Positions 15,718 through 22,727 of a stretch of DNA of 64,000 nucleotides are shown here, piece after piece. Below the pieces are notes generated by a model. It had not been told where the DNA came from and did not search any database. It was given only the letters and a program-made list of their open reading frames with translations. This DNA is from JADJNY01 sp046349615 (GTDB lineage: Bacteria > Planctomycetota > UBA1135 > GCA-002686595): NCBI GenBank assembly GCA_046349615.1, contig JAXMBZ010000003.1, positions 124,001 to 188,000 of the forward strand. Direction: 5' to 3'. A program made the translations under genes and the position numbers. How positions within the stretch are numbered: the first letter of the stretch is position 1; the number at the start of each line of letters is the position of its first letter.

Positions 15718-17256
15718 CTAGTCGACGGTGAAGCTCGCGACGTTCGTCACGTGGGGGACGACCCCAGGTGGGTTGCGCACGAGCGCGCACCAGTCGATGC
15801 GGCCGCCGACGAACGGGTCGAGCAGGTGCGCCGGCGCGGAGAAGCGGGCTTGCGCGCGGCCGTCCGCGTCGAGGAACGCGCTCGTGTCCTGGAAGCGGCC
15901 CGTGTTCGCTGCGCGGAAGCTCGAGCGGAAGACGTAGTCGCTGTTCAGCGGGAGCGCGGCCCCTTCGAAGACGACGCCCGGCGTCGTGCCCGACGCGCTC
16001 GCGAGCAGGAGGTACGACGCGCCCGCGCGAGCCGCGCCGAGGTCGAGCGTGAACGGCACGACCGTGTCGGCGCCCGCGCTCACGCTCGAGAAGCCCGCGA
16101 AGAGCTCGGCCGCGGGCTCGATCGCGAGCTCGAGGTCGACGAGGCGCACCGTCGCGCCGTCGTGGAGCGCTTCGAGCTTCCATCGCGCGCTCCCCGGCTG
16201 CGTGCCCGCCGTGACGGGGAAGCGCAGCACGCCCGGCCGCACGACGTAGGGCTCGCCCACGACGGCGTTCGCCGCGGTCCCGCCGGTCTGCGTGATGCGC
16301 AGTGCGGTGCGGATGTCGACGAGCCGCACGCCTTCGATGTTGCGCACGTCGACCTCGACCTCCGTGCTCGTCGTGCCGTCCGCGGGGAGCCGCCGCGCGA
16401 ACGGCGTCACCGTCGTCTCGATTTGATCCGCGCGCGTCGCCAGCCCCGCTCGCCAGCCCGCGTAGTTCGACTCGAGCCGCAGCACGGGCTCGACGCCGCC
16501 GACCCCCGAGATCGCGGTGATGTTGCAGAAGTACTGTCCGTTCGCGCAGCCCTGCGCGAGGTTGCAGACGCCGTCGACGTCGCCGATCCGCGCGACGGTG
16601 ATGTACGCGGTGAACGCGGAGTACGTGAACGAGGGCGGCGGAGCGCCGCACGCCGTGGGATCGGGTTGGTTGCACGAGCAACGTCCGTCGCCGCCCGTCG
16701 CGCGCGCGGCCTCCATGGCGGCCATCACCTTGAGCGAGAGATCGCCCGGCGTCGCGATCAGCGCCGCTTCCGCGTTCGCGACGACCGCGTCACCCGCGAG
16801 GATGTTGCCCTGGATCGCGTAGCGCAGGTCGCCGACCTCACCCGCGACCATCGGGTTCGCGTCGAGCGTCTGCGAGCCCGAGAACGTCGCCGGAGCGTCG
16901 TAGAGCACCGCGATGCCGATCTGCCGCGCCTCGTGTCCGGGGTCGAGCGTCGCGAGGTCCGCGATCATCTGCTCCGGCACGAGGCCGCTCTGCATCCCGT
17001 TCCAGAGGTAGAAGCGATTGACGCCGTTCTCGTCGATCGCCGCCTGCGACGCCGCCGCGCCGACGCCGACGCGCACGACGGCCTGCCGCGGACGCAGGTT
17101 GAAGTTCGTGAGGCAGGTCGCCGACGCGACCGCGACCTCCTTCGTCCGTGTGTTCACGACGACGATCGACCACGTTGCGGAGCTCGCGGGCGCGAGCGCG
17201 AGACCGGCGACGAGCGACAGCGCGGGGACGCGGAGGAGTCGGTGGAGCGGAGCCAT
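15718..17256 (-). CDS. Secreted DUF1028 (Ntn-hydrolase-like) protein
   Basis: 512 residues with a signal peptide (ALSLVAGLALAPASSA). The mature N-terminus, ATWSIVVVNTRTKEVAVASA, is the hallmark of DUF1028, a family with an Ntn-hydrolase-like fold. AASQAAIDENG and the conserved ARQIGIAVLYD are also present. Residues about 30-260 are this domain, with a cysteine cluster (CSCNQPDPTACG). The remaining 250 residues look like two beta-sandwich modules (VEVDVRNIEGVRLVDIRTAL; VVPFTLDLGAARAGASYLLL), which may serve in surface attachment. No substrate is established for the family. Start at 17256 follows a TACGAT hexamer by only 7 nt. Confidence 0.85.
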   Translation of the reverse strand: MAPLHRLLRVPALSLVAGLALAPASSATWSIVVVNTRTKEVAVASATCLTNFNLRPRQAVVRVGVGAAASQAAIDENGVNRFYLWNGMQSGLVPEQMIADLATLDPGHEARQIGIAVLYDAPATFSGSQTLDANPMVAGEVGDLRYAIQGNILAGDAVVANAEAALIATPGDLSLKVMAAMEAARATGGDGRCSCNQPDPTACGAPPPSFTYSAFTAYITVARIGDVDGVCNLAQGCANGQYFCNITAISGVGGVEPVLRLESNYAGWRAGLATRADQIETTVTPFARRLPADGTTSTEVEVDVRNIEGVRLVDIRTALRITQTGGTAANAVVGEPYVVRPGVLRFPVTAGTQPGSARWKLEALHDGATVRLVDLELAIEPAAELFAGFSSVSAGADTVVPFTLDLGAARAGASYLLLASASGTTPGVVFEGAALPLNSDYVFRSSFRAANTGRFQDTSAFLDADGRAQARFSAPAHLLDPFVGGRIDWCALVRNPPGVVPHVTNVASFTVD

Positions 17257-17263
17257 CGACTCG

Positions 17264-17269
17264 ATCGTA
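17264..17269 (-). promoter_or_regulatory. Putative -10 element, leaderless configuration
   Basis: TACGAT on the minus strand, 7 nt before the ATG at 17256. Confidence 0.4.
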
Positions 17270-17305
17270 CTCGCCGTTCGACGCGGCGGGTCGACGGCCC
17301 GGCGG

Positions 17306-17797
17306 TCAGGACGGGGTTTCGACCGATGCCGCCGACGTCCCACCGTGGGGTGCCGTCCGCGGAGCCGTCGGGGGCTCGGCGGACGTCGGAGTCCAGCGCC
17401 GCAGGATCGCGACGACGGCGTCGCAGAACGCGCCGTACTCGACCGGCTTGCTGACGAAATCGCTCGCCCCGAGTGCGAGGCTCGTGCGCCGATCCTGCTC
17501 CTCGGACGACGACGTGAAGACGACCACGGGCAGGTCGCGCAGCGCCGGATTCGCGCGGAGCGAAGCGAGCACCTCGCTTCCCGACAGGCGCGGCATCTTC
17601 AGGTCGAGCAGGACCAGATCGGGCCGGCGTGGGAGGCGCCGCACGGGCTCGAGGTCGTTCAGGAGGTCGAGCGCGGCGCGTCCGTCGCGAGCGACGACGA
17701 CCTCGATCGAGCACTCCTCCACGCGGCGCAGCGCGCGGCGCGTCAGCGCTTCGTCGTCCGAGTTGTCGTCGACGAGGAGGAGCAGGCGGGGAAGCAT
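17306..17797 (-). CDS. Rcp1-like single-domain response regulator
   Basis: 163 residues. A receiver domain fills residues 1-135: acidic pocket VDDN (Asp10/11), phosphoacceptor Asp65 in LVLLDLKMP, Thr95 in VVVFTSSS and Lys117 in VSKPV. The DNSDDEALTRRAL start and the EEQDRRTSLALGA helix are typical of the Rcp1 subgroup, which pairs with phytochrome-like and PAS histidine kinases. There is no output domain; the last 30 residues are a Pro/Thr tail. It lies 167 bp downstream of the PAS/GAF histidine kinase on the same strand and is its likely partner. Signalling would run by protein contact or phosphotransfer, not direct DNA binding. Confidence 0.9.
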   Translation of the reverse strand: MLPRLLLLVDDNSDDEALTRRALRRVEECSIEVVVARDGRAALDLLNDLEPVRRLPRRPDLVLLDLKMPRLSGSEVLASLRANPALRDLPVVVFTSSSEEQDRRTSLALGASDFVSKPVEYGAFCDAVVAILRRWTPTSAEPPTAPRTAPHGGTSAASVETPS

Positions 17798-17964
17798 GGA
17801 CGCGATGGACGCTTTGCGCGGATCACGATGCCAAGCGCGGGACCGGGTGTCGACGGTTCGCTGCCGGCAAGGAGCCCGGCGAGTGGAGCCGGTCCGCCGG
17901 CGAGCCCGAGGCGCCCTCGGAGCCGCGTCTCCGGCGCGGCGCGGCTGCTCTCGGAAGGAGGAGC

Positions 17965-20463
17965 TCAGCACGGCCCGAGCGTGAAGCAGACTCGCGCCCC
18001 GGCCGAGGGCGCGCCCTCGATCCGCACGTCCCCGCCGTGCCGGCGCACGATGCGCTGCACCGTGGCGAGACCGATCCCCGAACCCGGGAACTCCGCCTGG
18101 GAATGCAGCCGCTCGAAGGGTTGGAAGAGCCGGCGGGAGTGCTCGGACTCGAACCCCGCACCGTCGTCGCGGACGCAGAAGGTCCGCTCGCCCGTGGGGC
18201 CGGGAACGGAGTAGAACTCGATGTGGGCGCGCGGCTTGCGCGCCGTGAACTTCCACGCGTTGCCGAGGAGGTTCTCGACCAGCGTGCGCGCGAGGCGCGG
18301 ATCGGCGTGCGCGTGCAGGTCGCCGCTGAGCAGGAACTCGACCTCGCGCTCCGGCTCGGCGGCGCGCAGGCGTTCGATGATCTCGCGCGCGATCGGAGCG
18401 AGGTCGACGCGCTCGGGCGCGATCTCGTCGCGCGAGAGCCGCGACAGCGCGAGGAGTCCGTCGATCAGTCGGCTCATCGACGAGCAATTGGCGCGGATCC
18501 GCTGCAGGATCTCGCGCCCCGCCGGGTCGAGGCTCGCGGAGTGTTCCTCGAGCAGGACCTGGCTCCACCCGTCCATCCCGCGCAACGGCGCGCGCAGGTC
18601 GTGCGAAACGGAGTAGCTGAAGCTCTCGAGTTCGCTCAAGGTCGAGCGCAGCTCGGTCGTGCGTTCCTGGACGCGGCGCTCGAGCTCCTGGTTCAGCTCG
18701 CGGAGCGCACGCTCGGCTTCCTTGCGCTCGGTGACGTCCTCGATGACGGCGAAGAAGCACTCCGGTCGGCCGGCCGCGTCGCGCACGAGGGTCACGTTGA
18801 GCCGCGCCCAGAACCAGGAGCCGTGCTTCCGACGGTACCGCTTTTCGATCTGGAAGCCGCCGAGGCGGCCCTCGACCACCGCGCGGCGCAGCGCGAGGTT
18901 CTCCGGCCAGTCGTCGGGGTGGGTCAGGTCCTCGACGGTCGAGGACGTGAGTTCGTCGCGCGTGTAGCCGAGCATCGCCGAGAACGCGGGGTTCGCGTCG
19001 AGCACGCGGCCGTCGAGCGTCGTGCGGGCCATCGCGACGAGCGCCTGCTCGTACACCGAGCGGAACCGCGCCTCGCTCGCGCGAAGGGCCGACGCGGACT
19101 CGCGCTCGCGCGTCACGTCCTGCAGCGCGCCGATCATGCGCCTCGCGCGCCCGTCCGCGTCGCGGAGCACGAAGCCGCGGTCGTGGACGTGGCGCCACGA
19201 GCCGTCGGCGGCGCGGTAGCGGTAGTCGTGCGTCCAGTACTCCGCGCCGCCTTCGATCGCGGCGCGGAGGCTCGCGTCGAGCGCCGGCCGATCGTCCGGA
19301 TGCACGCGGTGATCGCACTCGGCGACGCTCATCCCGAGATCGGCGAGCGGATACCCGAAGAGCTCCGCGTAGCGGACGCTCCACAGGAGTTCGCCGCGCG
19401 CGAGATCCCAATCCCAGACGACGTCGTTCGTCGCGCGAAGCACGGAGCGCAGGCGCTCTTCCGACGCGCGCAGGTTCTCCTCCGCGGCGCGACGGCGCGC
19501 CTCGGCCGAGTGGGCGTCGAGCCGGCGCGCGCACGCCGTCGTCATCGGCTCGAGCCAACCGACGAACTCGGGCTCGAAGCCGCCCTCGCGACCGGCGAAA
19601 CCGAGGACACCGACGAGCGCGCCTCCGACGCAGAGAGGCACGCCGAGGAGTCCGGGCGACGCGCAACCGGGTACGGTCTCGGCCTCGATGCGCGGCAGAC
19701 GGTGCGCGATCGGGAACGCGAACGACCGCGCGAGCAGCTCGGGGTCGAGCGAGGCCGGCGCGTGCGGCCCCTTCGCGCGCTGAGTCCAGAGGAACTCCGG
19801 CGCGGCGGCGGAGCCCGGGACGAGCCGCCCGAGGACGACCCGTTCGCAATCCGCGAGCGCGAGCAGGTCCTCGAGCCAGCGCTCCGCGGCGTGTTCGAGC
19901 TCCTCCGTCGCGAGCGAGTTCTGGACGCGGTTCACCGCGGCCAGCAGCGCGTTCGCCTGGACGAGGCGGGCCTCCTTCGCGCGGAGCTCGTCTTCGTGCC
20001 GGCGGCGATCGGTGATGTCGACGACGACTCCCGTGACCCGCTCGACTCGGCCCACGGCGTCGCGCCGACCGCGGCCGCGCACGAGCACCCAACGCACGCC
20101 CCCGTCGGCGAGCACGACGCGCAGCTCGAGTTCGAGCGTGCGCTCGTCCGCCAACCCGGCGCGCGCAGCCGCGACGAGGACCGTCCGGTCCTCGGGATGG
20201 AGCCGCTCGAGGAACCGCTCCGGAGAGCCGCTTCCCGGCGCGGCCTCGAAACCGAAGAGGCTCGCACAACCCGCCGACCACGAAAGCCGCGCGGCGACGA
20301 GGTCGTACTCCCACGCCCCCATGCGCTCGGCGTCGAAGGCGAACCGCAGCGAGTCGAGCTCGCGCTCGGGCGTCGTCGGTCTCGGGAGCTCGAACTCCGC
20401 GGAGCGGGCGGACGAATCGAGCGCGGGACGCGCCAGGAAGCTTGGGGTGTGCGGGACGGACAT
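17965..20463 (-). CDS. Multi-sensor (PAS-GAF-PAS-PAS) histidine kinase
   Basis: 832 residues, with no obvious membrane helix, so probably soluble. Domain order: PAS 1 with PAC (about 38-155), GAF (about 180-320), PAS 2 (about 335-455; NDVVWDWDL, HPDDRPALD), PAS 3 (about 462-585; HPDDWPENL) and a short coiled coil. The HisKA H-box follows with His621 (SYSVSHDLRAPLRG), then HATPase_c with Asn731/Asn735 (ENLLGNAWKF), DDGAGF and GSGIGLATVQRIVRRHGG. The H-box and GIGL pattern match phytochrome-type kinases that use Rcp1-like receivers, one of which is encoded just downstream. Possible inputs for the PAS/GAF domains include small ligands, redox or light, but no chromophore cysteine motif stands out. 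An upstream in-frame TTG (20505) is a weaker start than the ATG. Confidence 0.93.
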   Translation of the reverse strand: MSVPHTPSFLARPALDSSARSAEFELPRPTTPERELDSLRFAFDAERMGAWEYDLVAARLSWSAGCASLFGFEAAPGSGSPERFLERLHPEDRTVLVAAARAGLADERTLELELRVVLADGGVRWVLVRGRGRRDAVGRVERVTGVVVDITDRRRHEDELRAKEARLVQANALLAAVNRVQNSLATEELEHAAERWLEDLLALADCERVVLGRLVPGSAAAPEFLWTQRAKGPHAPASLDPELLARSFAFPIAHRLPRIEAETVPGCASPGLLGVPLCVGGALVGVLGFAGREGGFEPEFVGWLEPMTTACARRLDAHSAEARRRAAEENLRASEERLRSVLRATNDVVWDWDLARGELLWSVRYAELFGYPLADLGMSVAECDHRVHPDDRPALDASLRAAIEGGAEYWTHDYRYRAADGSWRHVHDRGFVLRDADGRARRMIGALQDVTRERESASALRASEARFRSVYEQALVAMARTTLDGRVLDANPAFSAMLGYTRDELTSSTVEDLTHPDDWPENLALRRAVVEGRLGGFQIEKRYRRKHGSWFWARLNVTLVRDAAGRPECFFAVIEDVTERKEAERALRELNQELERRVQERTTELRSTLSELESFSYSVSHDLRAPLRGMDGWSQVLLEEHSASLDPAGREILQRIRANCSSMSRLIDGLLALSRLSRDEIAPERVDLAPIAREIIERLRAAEPEREVEFLLSGDLHAHADPRLARTLVENLLGNAWKFTARKPRAHIEFYSVPGPTGERTFCVRDDGAGFESEHSRRLFQPFERLHSQAEFPGSGIGLATVQRIVRRHGGDVRIEGAPSAGARVCFTLGPC

Positions 20464-20488
20464 CGAGAAACTCGACGCGGACGCGTGG

Positions 20489-20494
20489 AGTCTA
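20489..20494 (-). promoter_or_regulatory. Putative -10 element of histidine kinase gene
   Basis: TAGACT in the context CCCTAGACT on the minus strand, 25 nt before the ATG at 20463. It supports a transcription unit separate from the carboxylase genes that end at 20570. Confidence 0.45.
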
Positions 20495-20569
20495 GGGATG
20501 CCCAAACCCGGAGGCTCGGAACGGTTTCGTTATGAAACGCGGGCGGAGCGCGGAGCGCCCCCCCATGCG

Positions 20570-21079
20570 TCACGGATCCGCGGTCAGAGCGAGCAGCTTC
20601 GCTCCCCCCGCGACGGCCTGACCGGGGGCGACGAAGACCTCCTTCACGACCCCGTCGACCGGCGCCGCGATCTCGTTCTGCATCTTCATCGCGGAGAGGA
20701 TCAGGAGCGGCGCGCCCTTCGCGACGCGCGCGCCGGGCTTCACGAGCAGCTCGACGACCACGCCGGGCATGACCGCCGTGACGACGCCGCCGCCCTTCGA
20801 GTGCGCGCGGTCCGCGGCGTGCGCTGCGCGCTCGCGCTCGTCCTCGAGCGTGATCGCGTGGAAGTGGCCGGCGAGCGTGATCTGCACCTTCTGCTCGTCG
20901 CCCTCGATCGAGAGCGCGTAGCTCTTCCCGTCGCGCAGCAGGACGACCTGGCCGAGGTCGTCGACCTCTTCGTACGAGAGGTCGAGCGTCTTCCCGTCGA
21001 CCGCGACGACGAGCGCGCCGAGGCGTTCGACGAGCTCGACCTCGTGCGGCCGGCCGTTGACCGTGACGAAGTACTTCAC
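20570..21079 (-). CDS. Biotin carboxyl carrier protein of acyl-CoA carboxylase
   Basis: 169 residues. The N-terminal 90 form a small beta-rich domain (KYFVTVNGRPHEVELVE) like the linker/BT region of propionyl-CoA carboxylase alpha chains. Residues 98-166 are the biotinyl domain with the AMKM motif, Lys132 being the biotinylation site. It carries carboxybiotin between the biotin carboxylase and a carboxyltransferase. The GTG start overlaps the stop of the carboxylase gene as GTGA (21076-21079), which decides the start and implies translational coupling. In many bacteria these two parts are one polypeptide; here they are split. Confidence 0.9.
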   Translation of the reverse strand: MKYFVTVNGRPHEVELVERLGALVVAVDGKTLDLSYEEVDDLGQVVLLRDGKSYALSIEGDEQKVQITLAGHFHAITLEDERERAAHAADRAHSKGGGVVTAVMPGVVVELLVKPGARVAKGAPLLILSAMKMQNEIAAPVDGVVKEVFVAPGQAVAGGAKLLALTADP

Positions 21080-22629
21080 GCGTCCCCTCCCTGGCGCTTC
21101 ACGCCGTGCGCGACGTGCGCCGTGAGCCCGCTCCGGCCGCGCGCGAGCCACGCGTCGCGCTCCGCCGACGAGGTCGAGAGCGTGCGCCGGCGCGCGATGC
21201 CGTGCCGGTAGATCGCAGCGGCCGCGGCGACGAGCTCGTCGTAATCGGCGCGCTGCGCGGAGAGGTCGAGCTTCTCGAGGAAGTGCGTGTCGAAGTCGCC
21301 CTTCTGGAAGCGCTCGTCCTCGAGCACCGCGAGCGCCGCGGGCGCGGAGGTGCGCACGCCGCCGACGTTGAGCTCCTGGAGCGCACGCCGCATGCGCTGG
21401 ATCGCCTGCATGCGGTCCGCGCCCCAGACGATCACCTTCGCGAGCATCGGGTCGTAGTTCACGCCCACTTCCATGTTGCGGTAGAGCCCGAGGTCGAGCC
21501 GCACCCACGGACCGCCGGGCATGCGCAGGTTCCGGATCGTGCCCGTCGACGGGAGGAACTTGTTGAACGGGTCCTCGGCGTTGAGGCGCACCTCGATCGC
21601 CCAGCCGCGCCACTGGATCGCCTTCTGGTCGTAGCCGAGCGGCTCGCCCGCGGCGACGCGGAGCTGCTCGCGCACGAGGTCGGAGCCGGTGACCATCTCC
21701 GTCACGGGGTGCTCGACCTGGAGGCGCGTGTTCATCTCGAGGAAGTAGAAGTTGCCGTCGGGGCGGCCGTCGGGCTTCGTCTTGCCGTTCGGCGACCAGA
21801 GGAACTCGACCGTGCCCGCGTTCTGGTACCCGACGGCCTTGCCGGCGCGGATCGCGACCTCGCCCATCGCCTCGCGCGTCGCGTCGTCGATCACGACGCT
21901 CGGGCACTCCTCGAGCAGCTTCTGGTGGCGGCGCTGGATCGAGCACTCGCGCACGCCGTAGTGCACGCCGTTGCCGTGCGTGTCGAAGAGGAGTTGGACC
22001 TCGATGTGACGCGGTCGGTCGAGGTAGCGCTCGAGGTACACGCGTCCGTCGCCGAAGGAGGCCTTCGCCTCGCCGCTCGCCGTACGGAACGCGCTCTCCA
22101 TCGACGCGGCGTCGCGCACGATGCGGATGCCCTTGCCGCCGCCGCCCGCCGCGGCCTTGATCGCGATCGGGTAGCCGATCGTCTCGGCGGCCGTCAGCGC
22201 GCTCTTCACGTCCTCGACGGGCTCGGTGAGGCCCGGCACGACCGGCACGCCGGCGGCCTTCATCCGCTGGCGGCTCTTGATCTTGTCCCCCATCGCCTCG
22301 ATCGCCTCGGGCGGCGGGCCGATCCACACGAGGCCCGCGTCGCGGACCTTGCGCGCGAACGACGCGTTCTCGGAGAGGAAGCCGTAGCCCGGGTGGATCG
22401 CCTGCGCGCCGGTCGCCTTCGCGGCGGCGATGATCTTCTCGGCGACGAGGTAGCTCTCGGAGGGCAGGTTGCCGCCGAGGGGCACCGCGACGTGGGCCAT
22501 GCGCGTGTGGAGCGCCGCCTTGTCGAAGTCGCTGTACACGGCGACGCACTCGATGCCCATTTCGCGCGCGGTGCGGATCACGCGCAGGGCGATTTCGCCG
22601 CGGTTGGCGATGAGGATGCGCTGGAACAT
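21076..22629 (-). CDS. accC: Biotin carboxylase subunit of acyl-CoA carboxylase
   Basis: 517 residues, longer than E. coli AccC (about 450), as in the catabolic propionyl/methylcrotonyl-CoA carboxylases. The N-terminus FQRILIANRGEIALRVIRTA, the ATP-grasp loop KAAAGGGGKGIRIV, HIEVQLLFDTHGN, RECSIQRRHQKLLEE and EMNTRLQVEHPVTEMVTG are all intact. It carboxylates biotin on the neighbouring carrier protein using ATP and bicarbonate. The long C-terminal stretch after NVGGVRTSAPA belongs to the carboxylase C-domain plus a basic tail. The carboxyltransferase is not adjacent; the best candidate in the window is at 33485-35074 on the same strand. Whether the enzyme uses acetyl- or propionyl-CoA is set by that subunit. 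Confidence 0.92.
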   Translation of the reverse strand: MFQRILIANRGEIALRVIRTAREMGIECVAVYSDFDKAALHTRMAHVAVPLGGNLPSESYLVAEKIIAAAKATGAQAIHPGYGFLSENASFARKVRDAGLVWIGPPPEAIEAMGDKIKSRQRMKAAGVPVVPGLTEPVEDVKSALTAAETIGYPIAIKAAAGGGGKGIRIVRDAASMESAFRTASGEAKASFGDGRVYLERYLDRPRHIEVQLLFDTHGNGVHYGVRECSIQRRHQKLLEECPSVVIDDATREAMGEVAIRAGKAVGYQNAGTVEFLWSPNGKTKPDGRPDGNFYFLEMNTRLQVEHPVTEMVTGSDLVREQLRVAAGEPLGYDQKAIQWRGWAIEVRLNAEDPFNKFLPSTGTIRNLRMPGGPWVRLDLGLYRNMEVGVNYDPMLAKVIVWGADRMQAIQRMRRALQELNVGGVRTSAPAALAVLEDERFQKGDFDTHFLEKLDLSAQRADYDELVAAAAAIYRHGIARRRTLSTSSAERDAWLARGRSGLTAHVAHGVKRQGGDA

Positions 22630-22643
22630 GCTGGGGGGCGCGG

Positions 22644-22649
22644 AGGATA
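22644..22649 (-). promoter_or_regulatory. Putative -10 element of biotin carboxylase operon
   Basis: TATCCT on the minus strand, 14 nt before the ATG at 22629. No Shine-Dalgarno is visible in the short C-rich leader. Confidence 0.4.
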
Positions 22650-22727
22650 CCCGCGCCTCCCCCGGCCCGCCATGCGACCCGCGGCGTTCCACGATCGATC
22701 CGCGCGCGCCTGCGCGCTCCGACGACC

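Noticed and set aside
22630..22727. Search for an anti-sigma factor gene near the sigma fusions
   Set aside because: The 98-bp gap here, the 98-bp gap at 25524-25621 and the 68-bp gap at 28262-28329 are too short, and no flanking gene resembles a zinc-binding anti-sigma protein.
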